A stretch of 64,000 nt of DNA from Aselliscus stoliczkanus (GCA_033961575.1 CM066737.1:51250771-51314770), one strand, 5' to 3'; positions 1 to 13,097 are shown, counted from the stretch's first letter. Numbers and translations: made by a program. The notes: a model not told the origin generated them from the sequence alone.

Positions 1-282
1 ATGGGTGCCTGACATGGAGGTGCTAGGCTGAAGGGAAGGTGATTAGGACTGGAACATTTCAGAGGGGGCTCACCAGACAAGTTGTCAGAAAAGGTTTCCT
101 GCAGCTCTTTGTACATCATTATTGTTGTACCCCATTCTGTACAAAATACAGGTATCATGTTCATGAGTATCATATCAAAGAGATTGGGCTATTAGCCCTC
201 TCTTGGCTAAGTCTAAGGTTTGAGATTATGCATTATTGGAGGTACCGACTTTAATAACAGAAATTCAATTACCCTTTGGTTT

Positions 283-716
283 ATTTTTTTTTTAAAGATT
301 TTATTGGGGAATTGGGGGAGGGGAACAGCATTGGGGAATCGGGGAAGGGGAACAGACAAATCACCGTCCTTTTGTTCTTCAGTCTAGTTGTGGAGGACAT
401 CGCCTCACTGGCCCATGTTGGTATTGTCATTGCGCTCTTCCGGGCCGAGGCAGCCACTCGCCAGCCATTGCAAGGCCTCTCATGGCAGCTCATGGCAGGT
501 CACAAAAGCACACACCAGCTGCTGGCCAGCCCCACTGCAACCTACGCCGTTGCCGGCTACTCACGGCAGCCCAGCTCGAGGTCGATCCTCCGCTCACCAC
601 CCTAGCTGCAGAGGACGCAGTGTCACTGGCCTGCATGTGGAAACTGAACCAGGGCCCTGCTGCTCAGAGCCAGAATCCCAAGCCAACTCCCAACCAATGT
701 GCCACTCGGCTGGCCC
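283..716 (-). mobile_element. Composite tRNA-derived SINE (head of the short SINE plus a long tail)
   Basis: On the minus strand it starts with a degenerate SINE head (GGCCAGCCGAGTGGC) and ends in a tail whose plus-strand form is TTATTGGGGAATTGGGGGAG. It is flanked by a 12-bp duplication ACCCTTTGGTTT at 271-282 and 717-728. Copies of the same structure occur at 8974, 27017 and 46440. Confidence 0.85.
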
Positions 717-819
717 ACCCTTTGGTTTCTTGATCTCTGCATATGCTTGGCTTTTTGTTCAAAAGTGATGTTGCCATTTTGTCCTTCAAGTGATGCTTTC
801 CAACCCAGGTATGTTTTAA

Positions 820-1640
820 TGCATGCTTCCAAGGACAAAAATTCTTTGGAAGCAAGTTTTGTGTCTTTCAAACTCAGTAACTCTGCACTGATGATAATCA
901 ACTTAAGGACAGCATGAACAAATTCAAACATCACTGCTCTTGACCCAGACCTTGTTCTTTTGGACAAATGCTCCAAAAGCCTAGGGTAGGGCTAGCTAAA
1001 GTCAATGAATAACAATCAAAGACAAGTTTTAATTATCATTCACTTATCAAAATTCATTTCTTCATTCAGGTTTAGGCCCATATGCAGGCAAAACCAATAG
1101 ACTGAATCATCAGTGGCTTCACAATTCTGGGTGGTGATGCTAACAAGGGCATCAATCTGACAGAAGTTCCTACCAAACTTGTCTTTCTTCTTCTTTTTTT
1201 TTTTTTTGAGGGCCTTGTCACTGGCCCTCATATGTGGGACCCGAACCAGGGCTGCTGGCTTCCCAAGCCAGCGCTCAACCACCGCGCCACTCGGCCGGCC
1301 TTTGTCTTTCTTCTTAGGAGCTGTAGTCACAAGCTGGGACAGAGGGTTGTTGAGAGTATCCTTTCTTCCTTTGTCCCACCATCTACCTCTTCTTTTTCTC
1401 ATTAGTTGCAGCAGCTGCAACTAGAGACCTTTTGTGACCAATGCTAACAAAGTGTGCCTTTGATTTATGGGAAGGGGCAGTTCACATTGCCAAAGGGCAC
1501 AGTTGGTGAAAAAGGAACACAGACCAGCTAGAACACAAATCCAAGCCCTCTGCAGTGCCACTGTGACAACCACTCTTTTGCAACTGAATGTTGTTGCTAC
1601 AGCTATGCCCTTTCCCGTAGTTTCAGGACCCTCTACCATA
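820..1640 (-). other. Unidentified segment with an open frame split by a SINE
   Basis: On the minus strand the flanks of the SINE at 1193-1301 join into one open reading through APKKKDKFGRNF and on to CQIDALVSITTQNC, HMGLNLNEEMNFDK. I do not recognise the protein. It could be an old retrocopy or a chance frame in intron sequence. A (GT)n run lies next to it at 1652-1679. Confidence 0.25.
1193..1301 (-). mobile_element. Short tRNA-derived SINE
   Basis: About 105 nt: T run, then GAGGGCCTTGTCACTGGCCC through to CCACTCGGCCGGCC, i.e. the short SINE family in reverse. Target duplication TTGTCTTTCTTCTT at 1179-1192 and 1302-1315. Confidence 0.9.
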
Positions 1641-1651
1641 CTTTTGTGTAA

Positions 1652-1679
<28 letters not shown>
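1652..1679 (+). repeat. (GT)n microsatellite
   Basis: Pure GT dinucleotide run of about 14 units within intron sequence. Confidence 0.95.
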
Positions 1680-1682
<3 letters not shown>

Positions 1683-2108
1683 GTGGCAGAGGCTAGAGAA
1701 TGAAGGACAGGCTTCAGGTTTTAGTTATCTTGGTGAGTTGCTGTCAGTCAGCTCTAATAGAGGTCAATCTGAGAGCACAAAGGGCAGCACAGCCTGGCCA
1801 GCTGAAAACCATGTGGGACGGGCCAACTCAGAGGTGATGGTGTTGTTTTTAAGGGTTTCAATCTTTGCTTTTGGCTTTAGGTAGATGAAGTATCTTTCCC
1901 AGAAGGCTCTGTACCTTTCAAAATGGCATACTAACATCCCCTCATTCAGGGACTTGCGGCCCTGTGGGTTTTTGTTTTTTTTTTACTCATTTGTTTTACT
2001 AGTATTGATTTTGAGATCCACCTTCCAGCTTTCACTTATTGTCATAACCTACCAACACCCCAGAAAACAGGCAGGCTCTTGCAGAAATTTTTTTTAATTC
2101 TTTTATTG

Positions 2109-2219
2109 TTTTTTTTTGAGGGCAGTGTCACTGACCCTCACATGTGGGACTGAACCGGGGCCGCTGGCTTCCCAAGCCAGCACTTACCCACAGTGCCACT
2201 CAGCTGGCCATTTCTTTTA
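2109..2219 (-). mobile_element. Short tRNA-derived SINE inside the L1 3' end
   Basis: The T run and GAGGGCAGTGTCACTGACCC to CACTCAGCTGGCC are the reversed short SINE. TTCTTTTATTG at 2098-2108 and 2220-2230 is the duplication, so it landed in the L1 tail after that L1. Confidence 0.85.
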
Positions 2220-5200
2220 TTCTTTTATTGTGAAATAACATTTTTTTAAATTAGCTTCAGGTGTACAACACAGTGCAATGTTTATACTTTTTTCCTCTCA
2301 AAGTGATAACCCGGCTCCCCCAATTCGCCACCCCACTTCTCCACCCCAATATCATATATATCTATTACAATTCCTTTGATTCCCTTCCACAGTATAATCC
2401 ACATCCCGTGACTATCTATATATTCAATTACAGTTGGCATACAATATTATACAACATCAGTTTCAGGTATACAGTGTAGTGATCAAGCCTCTACTCCATC
2501 CATGAAGTGGTCTCCCTGACAAGACATGTGACCATCTGACACACCACAAAATTTTTACAACATTATTATATTCCCTGAACTGTCTTTCATATCCCTGTGG
2601 CAATATTGTAGTTACCTATTTATGCTGTATAATCCCTTCCCCTTCTATCTCATCCCCACCTCCCTCCCAACTAGCAACCATCAGTTTTTCCTCTATATCT
2701 ATGAGACTGTTTCTGTTTTCTTTGCTCATTCATTCAGTTTTTCAGATTCCACATACAAGTGAGATCATGTGGTATTTGTCTTTCTCTGACTGACTTATTT
2801 CACTTAACGTAAGTCTCTAGGTCCATCCATATTGTTGCAAATGGTACGATTTCATTCTTCTTTAGAGCGGAGTAATAATCCATTGTATAAATGTAACCCA
2901 GTTTCTTAACCAAGTCATCTACCAATGGGCATTTCGGTTGTTTCCAAGTCTTCCTATTGTAAATAGCACTGCAATAAACATAGGGGTGCATATATTTTTT
3001 CGAATTAGTGTTTTGGATTCTTCTGGGTAGATACGCAAGAGTGGAATTGCTGGGTCATATGGTAGTTCCATTTCCAGTTTTTTGAGATACCTCCATACTG
3101 ATTTCTATAAATTGGTCTGCACCAATTTGCAGTCCCACCAAGAGTGCGTCAGGGTTCACTTTTCTCCACACTCTCGCCAGCACTTGTTTGTTGATTTATT
3201 TATGATAGCCATTCTGACTGGAGTGAGGTGGTATCTCATTGTGGTTTTTATTTGCATTTCTCTGATGATTAGTGAGGTTGAACATTTTTCATATGCCTGT
3301 TGGCCATCTGTATGTCCTCTTTAGAGAAATGCCTCTTTATATCCTCTACCCATTTTCTAATTGGGTTGTTTGTTTTTTTGGTGTTGAGTTTCATGAGTGT
3401 TTTATAAATTTTGGATATTAACCCCTTATCAGATATATCGTTCGCAAATCTCTTCTTCTATTCAGTAGGCTGCCTTATTGTTTTATTGATGATTTCCTTT
3501 GCTGTGAAAAAATTTTAAGTTTGATATAATCCCATATGTTCATTTTTTTTTTATTTTCCTTGCCCGAGGGGATATATCAGTAAAAATATTACTCAGGGTA
3601 ATGTCTGCAAGCTTACTCCCTATTTTTTCTTCTAGGAGTTTTATGGTTTCAGGTATTACATTTAAATCTTTAATCCATTTTGAATTTGTTCTTGTATATC
3701 ATCTTCATTTTTTTGCACGTGTCAGTCGAATTTTCCAACACCATTTATTAAATAGACTATCTTTAACCCAATGTAAATTCTTGCTTCTATTGTCATATAT
3801 TAAATGACCGTATATAAATGGGTTTATTCCTTGGCTCTCTATTCTGTTACATTGGTCTATGTGTCTGTTTTTACGCCAGTACCATACTGTTTTGATTACT
3901 GTAGACTTGTAGTATGTTTTGATGACAGGTAGTGTGATGCCTCCCACTTTGTTCTTATTTCTCAAGATTGCCGTGGCTATTCGGAGTCTTTTGTGGTTCC
4001 ATATAAATTTTAGGCTTCTATGTTCTATTTCCGAGAAAAATGTCCTTGGTAGTTTGATTGGAATTGCATTGAATCTATATATTGCCTTAGGTAGTATTGA
4101 CATTTTAACTATATTAATTCTTCCTATCCATGAGCATGGTGTGTATTTCCATTTATTTGTATCTTCTTTAATCTCTCTTTTCAGTGTCTCATAATTTTCT
4201 GAGTACAGGTCTTTTACTTCTTTAGTTAAATTGATTCCTAGATATTTTATTGTTTTTGAAGCAAATGTAAAAGGGATTGGTTTCCTGATTTCTTCTTCTG
4301 GTAGTTTATTATTGGTGTATACAAATGCAACTGATTTCTGAATATTCATTTTGTATCCTGCTACCTTACCAAATTCGTTTATCAGTTATAGCAGCAGTTT
4401 TTTGGTGGAGTCTTTGGGATTCTCTCTATATAGTATCATGTCATCTGCATATAATGACAATTTTACTTCCTCTTTTCCAATTTGGATGCCTTTTATTTCA
4501 TTTTCTTGTCTGATTGCTGTGGCTGGAATTTCCAGAACTATGTTAAATAGAAGTGGTGAAAGTGGGCAACCTTGTCTTGTTCCTGATCTTAATGGGAAAG
4601 GTTTTAGACTTTCCCCATTGAATACTATGTTTGCTGTGCACTTATCATATATGGCCTTTATTATGTAGAGATATGATACCACTATTCCCACTTTGCTAAG
4701 AGTTTTTATCACAAATGGCTACTGTATTTTGTGAAATACTTTTTCTGCATCTATTGATATAATCATGTGATTTTTATTTTTCATTTTGTTAATGTGATGT
4801 ATTATGTTAACTGACTTGCAGATATTGAACCAACCTTGCATACCAGGAATGAATCCCACTTGATTGTGGGGTATGATCTTTTTAATGAGATGGTGATTTT
4901 GGTTTGCTTGTATTTTGTTGAGAATTTTTTGCATGTATCTTCATTAGGGATATTGGCCTGTAGTTTTCCTTTTTTTGTAATATCTTTGTCTGACTTAGGA
5001 ATCAGGGTGATATTGGCTTCATAGAAAGAGTTTGGGAGCCTTCCCTCCTTCTGTATTTTTTAGAATAGTTTGAGGAGAATAGGTATTAATTCTTTTTTGA
5101 ATGTTTTGTAAAATTCATCTGTGAAGCCATCTGGTCCAGGGTTTGTTTGTTGGAAGATTGTTGATTACTAATTCAATTTCTTTGACAGTAATCAGTCTGT

Positions 5201-6525
5201 TCAGAGTTTCTGTTTCTTTTTGGTTCAGACTTGGTAGATTGTATGCTTCTAGAAATTTATCCATTTCTTCTAGATTGTCGACTTTGTTAGCATATAGTTG
5301 CTCATAGTATTTTCTTAAGGTTTTATGTATTTCTGTGATATTTGTTGTCACTTCTCCTCTTTCATTTCTGATTTTATGAATTTGGGTCCTCTCTCTCTTT
5401 TTCTTGGTGTGTCTGGCTAAGGGTTTGTCGATTTTGCTTCTTTTCAAAAAACCAACTCTTGGTTTCATTGATCTTTTGTATTGCTTTTTTTTCTTTATTT
5501 CATTTATTTCTGCTCTGGTCTTTATTATGTCCTTCCCTAAACTCCGTTTAGGCTTGTTTTGTTGTTCTTTTTCGAGTTCCCTAGGTGTAATGACAGTCTG
5601 TTGATTTGAGATTTTTCTTCCTTCTTTAGATAGTCCCGCACTGCTATGAACTTCCCTCTTAGGACTGCTTTCACTGCATCCCAGAGATTTTGGGTCACGG
5701 TGTTTTCATTTTCGTTTGTCTCGAGGTATCTTTTGATTTCCTCCTTGATCTCATTTTTGACCCACTCACTATTTAGTAGCATGTTATTTAGCCTCCATGT
5801 ATTTTTAAGTTTTCCAGATTTCTTCTTATAATTGATTTCTAGTTTCATAGCATTGTGGTCAGAGAAGACACTTGATATGATTTCAATCTTCTTAAATTTG
5901 TTGAGATTTCTTTTGTGGCCTAACATGTGGTCTATCTTGGAAAATGTTCCATGTGCATTGAGAAGAATGTATATTCTGTAGCATTGGGGTGAAATGCTCT
6001 AAAATATCAATTAAATCCAGCTGGTCTAAAGTATCATTTAAGGCTACTATGTCCATATTGATTTTCTGTCTGGAGGATCTGTCCATTGGTGACAACGAGG
6101 TGTTGAAATCTCCTACTATGACAGTGTTACTGTTGATCTCTGCATTTATGTCTGTCAAAATCTGTTTCATATATTTAGGAGCTCCTATATTGGTTCCATA
6201 GGTGTTTACTAGGGTTATGTCCTCTTGTTGAATTGATCCCTTTATTATTATGTAGTGCCCTTCTTTGTCTATTATTGTAGTCTTCATTTTAAAGTCTATT
6301 TTGTCCGAAATAAGTATTGCTACTCCACTCCAGCTTTTTTCTCATTTCCATTTGCATGAAATATCTTATTCCATCCCTTTACTTTCAGTCTGTGTGTGTC
6401 TTTTGATCTGAGATGAGTCTCTTGTAGACAGCATATGCATGGGTCCTGTTTTCTTATCCACTCAGCCACTCTGTGTCTTTTGATTGGAGCATTTATCCCA
6501 TTCACATTTAAAGCGATTACTGATA

Positions 6526-6631
6526 GGGCTGGCCGAGTGGCGTGGTGGTTGAGCACTGGCTTGGGAAGCCGGCAGCCCCGGTTGGGGTCCCACATATGAG
6601 GGCCAGTGACACTGCCCTAAAAAAAAAATGT
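6526..6631 (+). mobile_element. Short tRNA-derived SINE inside L1
   Basis: GGGCTGGCCGAGTGGCGTGG through CAGTGACACTGCCC and an A tail. Duplication GATTACTGATA at 6515-6525 and 6632-6642, within the L1 ORF1/ORF2 spacer. Confidence 0.92.
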
Positions 6632-8973
6632 GATTACTGATACGTTCATATTTATTGCCATTTTGTTATTTGTATTTCTTGGGTTAGCTTGTTTTCCCCT
6701 TTTTTTTTCTGTTTAAAAAAGCCCTTTTAACATTTCTTGCAATGCTGGCTTGGTGGTAACGAACTCCTTAAGCTTATTCTTTTCTAAGAAGCTCTTTATC
6801 TCTCCTTTAATTTTAAGTGATAGCCGTGCTGCGTAGAGTGACCTTGGTTGTAGACTTTTATTTTGTGTCACTTCGAATATCTCTTGCCACTCCCTTCTGG
6901 CCTGCAGAGTTTCTGAAGAAAAGTCAGCTGTTGGTCTTATAGGAGTTCCTTTGTATGTAATCTGCTGTCTTTCTCTTGCTGCTTTTAGGATTCTGTCTTT
7001 GTCTTTAAGCTTTGCCATTTTAACTATGATGTGCCTTGGTGTGGGCTTGTTTGGATTCAGCCTGTTAGGAACTCTCTGCACATCCTGGGCTTGTATGCCA
7101 ATTTCCTTCACCAGGGTAGGGAAGTTTTCAGTCATTATTTCTTTAAATACATTCTCAATCCCTTGCTTCTTCTCTTCTCCTTCTGGTGTTTCTATGATCC
7201 GAATGTTGTTGCGTTTCATTTTGTCCCAGAGGTCTCTTAAACTATTTTCATTCTTTTTTATTCTTTTTTCTTTTTGTTGTTCCAGGTGGGTGATGTCTGC
7301 TATTTTGTCTTCTAGTTCGCTGATCCGCTCCTCTGCTTCATCTATTCTACTGGTGATTCCTTCGAGTGTGTTCTTCATTGCAGTTATTGTATTCTTTAGT
7401 TCTAACAGGTTGTTTTTTTATGGTTTCCCTATCCTTCTTTATGTCCTCGCTAAGTTCCTTAAACATTCTTATCATCAGTGTTCTAAACTCTGTCTCTGAA
7501 AGTTTGGATACCTCTGTTTCATTTAGTTCCATTTCTAGAGTTTTCTTCTGATCTTTTACTTGGGACATGTTTCTTTGTTTCTTCATTCTGGCTGAAGGTC
7601 TGTGAATGCTTCAGTGTATTAGATAGATCACCTAGAAAGAAGAGAGAAAAAAAAAGAAAAAAAGAGGTGGTGGGGCTCTCCAACCTCTTTAATCTGCAGA
7701 CTGCTTGCTCAGCAATAGAGAGTTTCTGGGCGACTCAGCACCAGCTATTGGGGGTAAGAGTTTAACGTGTTATGTGCCGGCCTACCTCTCAGGCCTGCAG
7801 TGAGCATTCCGCAATTAGCTGCTGTGTGCTCTGGAACTGTGCTCACTACCAAAAAAAAAATCTTCATAGGTGTTGCAGGTTGTCTGATACTGCAAAAGAA
7901 AAAAAAAAACACCCTTTGTGGCCTGTGGAGATGGGAGCCAGACACCGGGGACTCAGGGTGCCTCTGGCAACACAGCTCTAGGTGGGTGTGGCAGGGCCCC
8001 TAGGCACCACTTGATGTGGTCAGTGGCCCCCACCAATTCAGAGGAGCATGCACTCTCCACCAGCAATCAATCCTCAGAAACTCACCAGGAAAGCCTCGAT
8101 CGGATCACGCAGGTGCACAGCTCCCAGCCCAACACTCTCAGGAAAGCTCCCTGCCTCAGCCTGGCAACTCTTCACAAACTGTGTGGTGAGCAGGGACCAA
8201 AGGCGGCTCACGCATTCCTGAGTCTCAGTGAACAGACTGATGCAGCCGGAGAGCACCCGCCCAGCGTTTCCCTGGCAACGCAGCACAAGCAGGGCAGAGG
8301 GTGGGAATTCAAAGCCGCTCACATACTCCTGCACCAATTTCACCAGACCAATGGGTTCCCGGATCTGATCCTCTGTGGGAGGGTTCAACCCTGAAAAAAT
8401 GGTGTCCCCCTGTACTCCGCTCGCGTGCAAGCTCCATACCAGGGGAACCTCCAGCTTCTGCACCAAAGGTGTTCAGTTCAATCCCTCCCCACAGGTTCCT
8501 GGGCCCGGCTCACACAGCTACTCCCTCCAACAGGAACCGGGTGAGTGCTCACTGGCGAGCAAGCCTGAGCACTGGCCCCACTGGTTCTCCAGCCACCCTC
8601 AGCCTTACCGTGCTGAGCAAAGGGAGTCCTCACTAATTTCTACTGCTCTCTATCATATTACTCCTCTTCCTGGCAAAGCAACTCTGGGCTGGTGAGCTTG
8701 GTGTGGGGCCGGAGGGTCTCTCCCCCAACCAGAGAAGCCTCCCCACAGCTGGGGCATCCCTCACGGGGCTCGCCCTCTCTCGTCTCGCCCGTCCTACCAG
8801 ACCCGACACGGCCTCCTCTTTAGGTCCTTCGTTTAGAGGTTCTGTTCATCTAATGATCAGGGGACTTCTGAGGTTAAATGTTATATAAATTATTTGTAAT
8901 TTTGATGTGATCCTGGGAGGCAGTTGGGAAAGTATCTGTCTATTCTGCCATTTTACCAGAACCTCTCAGAAAT

Positions 8974-9388
8974 CTTTTTTTTTTTAATATATTTTTTTAA
9001 TTGGGGAATTGTGGAAGGGAAACAGAAAAGTTGCTGTCTTTTGTTCTTCAGTCTAGTTGTAGAGGACATCGCTTCACTGGCCCATGTTGGTATCGTCATT
9101 GTGCTCTTCCCGGGTGAGGCAGTTGCTTGCCCACCATTGGACGGCTGCTCATGGCAGCTCACAGCAGCTCATGAAAGCACATGCCCGCTACTGGCCAGCC
9201 CCACTGCAGCCTACACTGTCGACGGCGATTCACGGCAGCCCAGCTCCAGGTTGAGCTGTTGTTCACCCTCTTAGCTGTAGATAGCGCAACGTCAGTGGCC
9301 CTCATATGTGGGATCCAAACTGGGGCCCTACTGCTCAAAGCCAGCACCCCAAGCCAACTCCTAACCAATGTGCCACTTGGCCAGCCCT
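8974..9388 (-). mobile_element. Composite tRNA-derived SINE
   Basis: Same architecture as 283-716 (tail AATTGGGGAATTGTGGAAGG, head CACTTGGCCAGCC). Inserted at the right end of the big L1. Its left flank CTCTCAGAAAT and right flank CTTGCAGAAAT (9389-9399) are related copies of one target. Confidence 0.85.
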
Positions 9389-9399
9389 CTTGCAGAAAT

Positions 9400-9501
9400 T
9401 TTTTTTTTGAGGGCAGTGTCACTGGCCCTCATATGTGGGACTCGAACCAGGGCCGCTGGCCTCCCAAGCCAGCGCTTAACCACCGCACCACTTGGCCGGC
9501 C
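9400..9501 (-). mobile_element. Short tRNA-derived SINE
   Basis: Reversed short SINE with exact 11-bp duplication CTTGCAGAAAT at 9389-9399 and 9502-9512, directly adjacent to the composite SINE. Confidence 0.92.
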
Positions 9502-9899
9502 CTTGCAGAAATCTTAAAGACAATTAAATGCAGCATCTGAGAATGTCAGTAGGGAGAATTAGTTAAAATCCCATAAAGGACCTCAATGTGTGCTAGGCAA
9601 CTAAGTGTAGATGTCTTGGCAGGAGCACATGTCATCCATTCACCATGCCTATTTCTATAGTACATGCTCAGGGAGAGTGGTAAAAGGAGATCATTGGAAT
9701 AAAACCCAGGAGATTGAGGTGTTCATTTCTGTGTTGCTATTAGTTATCTCTGTTATCTGAGGTGAGGTTTTTAACTTGAACTACTGGAAGACTGGTGCAA
9801 CTTCTAACAAAAATGGGGAAGATTCATAGATGGAGCAGGAGGATTTCAGGTAAAGATTTGGAGTTTGATTTTGAGTGCATTAAAATTTAACATCCAGGT

Positions 9900-10097
9900 G
9901 AACTACTAGCTCAGTTGGTTACAGTGTGGTGCTGATAACGCCAAGGTTTCCTGTTCAAACCCTGCATGGGCCACTGTGAGCTGAACCCTCTCTAAAAGGG
10001 TCAATATGCCATTGTAGCATGAAAGCAATGTGTAACCAATGACCATGGCTGTTCCGCAATTAAAAAAATAATTAAAAAATTAAAAAAGCAAAAAACA
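9900..10097 (+). mobile_element. tRNA-derived SINE, second family
   Basis: The head AGCTCAGTTGGTTACAGTG with a B-box-like GGTTTCCTGTTCAAACC, then a body and an A/T-rich tail. Approximate duplication ATTTAACATCCAGGT (left) and ATTAACATCCAAGT (right). Not a functional tRNA: no cloverleaf beyond the boxes. Confidence 0.8.
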
Positions 10098-10299
10098 AAA
10101 ATTAACATCCAAGTCTGGAATTTAAGAAAGAGGCCTGAGCTGGAGGTATAAATTTGAGATTTATGACATAGATATGATATTTGAAGCCATGAGACGAGGA
10201 GAGATCGCCAACAGATTGAGTGTAGATAGAGAAGAGAACCAAGGAATGAGCTGTGGGGCACTCTAATGTTAAAAGATCAGAGAGATGAAGAATAACACC

Positions 10300-11170
10300 T
10301 GTGCAGGCCAAACAAAAATGTCTGCAAAGTAAATCTAGTCCGTCAACTAGTCCAAGAGTTCGTAAATTTCAGAGGATTTCAGAACTAGATGGGACCACAG
10401 GAAACATCTATTTCAATCACGAATGCTAAACTGAGAAACAGGAGAACTTGATTCTAGTCCTGCCTAAGTGAGTGACCTTGACAAATTACTTAACTACTCT
10501 GGGTTTCCCTTTCATATCTAGAAAGTAAGATAGCTAGACCAGATAATCTCCAAAGTTTAGACATTTGTGATTCTGTATTTACATTTTAGAGAGGATGAAA
10601 CTGAAGCCCAGGGCAGATAAGTAATTTGAACAGCATCCTGTTATTAGGAACAGACCATAGGCCAGTGTGTCTTTCACTGTGTTGGCTTTAAACTCTGTAT
10701 GTATGTTAGAATCCCTGGGGAGCTTTCAGTAATGCTGATTACTGGGTCTCAAACCTAAAGTGACTCATTTTGTTGGTCTGGGTTGGGTTTGGTGTTGGTA
10801 ATTTTGACACTCCTGGGGTACTTCTAATGTGCAACTTGGATTGAAAATCCTCTGTTCTACACTAACAAGGCATGGCAGTGTCTTGTTAGCTGCTACACCT
10901 CTCTGCAACTTGACTTGTATTTCCAACACAAAAACAATTTACTCAATTTTAAACCCTTTAATTCAGATAATGTTGTTACAGGAGGATCGCTTTCTAGACC
11001 TTGTGAAACCAAAGTAGCAAGTATCAGCTTTCCTTGATGCTCAGTAAAATGGCATGACCATAGCTTTCTTGATCTCCATCCTAGAAGTGAAATGTTATGG
11101 AAAACAATGAAGCCATAGCTAATGTCGGGGGAAGGAGGGAGGGATCTTTCACTCTTTCTCTCAACCTTTA
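10300..11170. other. Intron stretch with MIR-like and MER5-like relics
   Basis: 10430-10640 resembles MIR (TGAGTGACCTTGACAAATTA, GAGGATGAAACTGAAGCCC). 10670-10860 resembles a MER5-type hAT relic (TAGAATCCCTGGGGAGCTTT to CTTCTAATGTGCAACTTGG). No exon or other gene was recognised. Confidence 0.55.
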
Positions 11171-11399
11171 TTGGAAAAACATACAAGGTTTGTTCCAAAA
11201 ATAAACTTAGAAGTTTATTGTGCAGTAAGTGCACCAGGCATAGTACACAAATGCTGTTGCTTTTACCACATTCATAAAGCAGGCAGAGTCATGCTGTCCA
11301 CAGTAGCAGCATTACTGCTTAACAGAGGCTTCTTACCAAGGCTCTGTCACTTTGCACACCAAGAGGATACACAGTTTCTTGATTAAAGCCCACATCCTC

Positions 11400-11531
11400 A
11401 GGGCCTGCCAAGTGGCGCGCTGGTTAAGAGCTGGCTTGGGAAGCCAGCGGCCCCGGTTTGGTTCCCACATATTAGGGCCAGTGACACTGCCCTCAAAAAA
11501 AACCCACCAAAAACAAAAAAACCCCAAAAAA
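11400..11531 (+). mobile_element. Short tRNA-derived SINE
   Basis: AGGGCCTGCCAAGTGGCGCG to CAGTGACACTGCCC with an A/C-rich tail; duplication CCCACATCCTC at 11389-11399 and 11532-11542. Confidence 0.92.
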
Positions 11532-11887
11532 CCCACATCCTCCATACACTACAACATTTTGCTCTGTATTTGTGGGTGTGTATGTGTCAGTATGCATGTT
11601 TGCATGTGTATGTGTTTAAAACTGTATTCTAGTGTTCACTTTCTCTGGGGAGCATGTGTATAGGAGAATAGCCGTTTTGAACTAAGGCAGTACAAGACAT
11701 GAACTGTGGATTCTAGTAGTGCCAGCAAAATGATTTTACTATGCATAATACACCAGTCATTAACCTGGCAAATTTCCTTTGAGTTTCTTTTGTCTATCTC
11801 ATACTTGGTTTGTGGGTTTTTTTTAAAAAAATGCCCTTTATAACTCTTAATCACTTTCTTCATTTAGGAACTTAAAAATATATTGTG

Positions 11888-11990
11888 GGGCTGGCCGAGT
11901 GGCATGGTGGTTAAGTGCTGGCTTGGGAGGCCAGTGGCCCCAGTTCGGGTCCCACATATGAGGGCCAGTGACACTGCCCTCAAAAAAAAG

Positions 11991-12030
<40 letters not shown>
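11888..12030 (+). mobile_element. Short tRNA-derived SINE with AT-repeat tail
   Basis: GGGCTGGCCGAGTGGCATGG to CAGTGACACTGCCC, then A tail grading into an (AT)n run to about 12040. Flank AATATATTGTG recurs on the right within the AT run. Confidence 0.88.
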
Positions 12031-12043
<13 letters not shown>

Positions 12044-13097
12044 GTATGATTTGGTTTGCTCATAAAATGGTCATATTTGATATAGTTAAAGATGGAAGGC
12101 CTGGGGAGCAACACAGAAAAATTCGGGGGAGAAACCAAGCAAGTCCTCAGAAACAAATTTTTTTTTTCCTCTGGGTCTTCATAGCTCTCCTCCACTTAGA
12201 CGTGCAACCCATTATAATGAACACAGGCTTGGAGTACACTCTGAGATTACTCTAGGGCGACTAGTGCTCAAGGTAATTGTAATTTTTTTTGTTTTCTTTT
12301 TTTTAAATTTAATTTTATTAGTTTTCCGTGTACAACACAATGCAATAGTTATACTCTTTACCCCCCAAAGTGAAAACCCCTCCCCCAGTTCGCCACCCCA
12401 CTCCCCCCCATAGCATACATATCCATCACAACTCCCCTGACTCCCCTCCACAGCATACTCCACATCCCGTGACCACCCACATATTCAGTTGCAGTTGGCA
12501 TACAATACTATACAACATCAGCTTCAGGTGTACAGTGCAGTGATCAAGCCTCTACTCCATCCATGAAGTAGTCTCCCTAACAAGACGTGTGATTATCTGA
12601 CACGCCACAAAATTTTTACATTATTATATTTCCCGAACTGTGTTTCATATCCCTGTGGCAATATTGTAGTTGTCTATTTATGCTGTCTAATCCCTTCCCC
12701 TACCCTCCATCTCCACCCCCCTCCCAACTAGCAACCCTCAGTTTTTCCTCTACATCTATGAGTCTGTTTACTTTGATCGTTCACTCAGTTCTTCAGACTC
12801 CACACACAAGTGAGATCACATGGTACCTGTCCTTCTCCAACTGACTTATTTCTCATAACATAATAGTCTCTTCACAACATTATCAATTACATTCCCAGAA
12901 CTGCCCCCATAACCCTGCGGCAACACTGTAGTCCCACATACCTTCCCCCACATACACTGTCCAAAACCTTCCCCCTCTCCCTCTTCCCCACTCCCTCCCA
13001 ACCAGCAACCATCAGTTTTTCCTTTATATCTGCTTGATACGACATCAATCTTCTTAAATTGTCTCTCTGGGTTAGCTTGTTTACCCCTTTCTTTTGT

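Larger units (their letters stand above)
2089..8962 (-). mobile_element. Near-full-length LINE-1, degraded
   Basis: Minus strand, about 6.9 kb including two SINEs. Order on that strand: GC-rich 5' UTR (8962-7590), ORF1 in two frames (7586-6713), short spacer, ORF2 in several broken frames (about 6595-2800), then 3' UTR and A tail at 2089. ORF2 pieces show an endonuclease start (LNVNGINAPIKRHR, LQETHL), the reverse-transcriptase core YADDM near 4450 and the C-terminal KTWKQPKCP region. Frameshifts and stops make it non-autonomous today. The left flank is CTCTTGCAGAAAT (2076-2088) and the right is CTCTCAGAAAT (8963-8973), a probable target duplication. Confidence 0.92.

Noticed and set aside
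2800..7586. Many minus-strand open frames taken as host genes
   Set aside because: They are pieces of L1 ORF1 and ORF2 (YADDM reverse-transcriptase core, endonuclease start, WKQPKCP) in one degraded element with a terminal duplication.
7918..8695. Overlapping GC-rich open frames on both strands, resembling exons or a CpG island promoter
   Set aside because: This is the L1 5' UTR; the same sequence recurs in the other L1 copies at 14010-15090 and 34557-35540.
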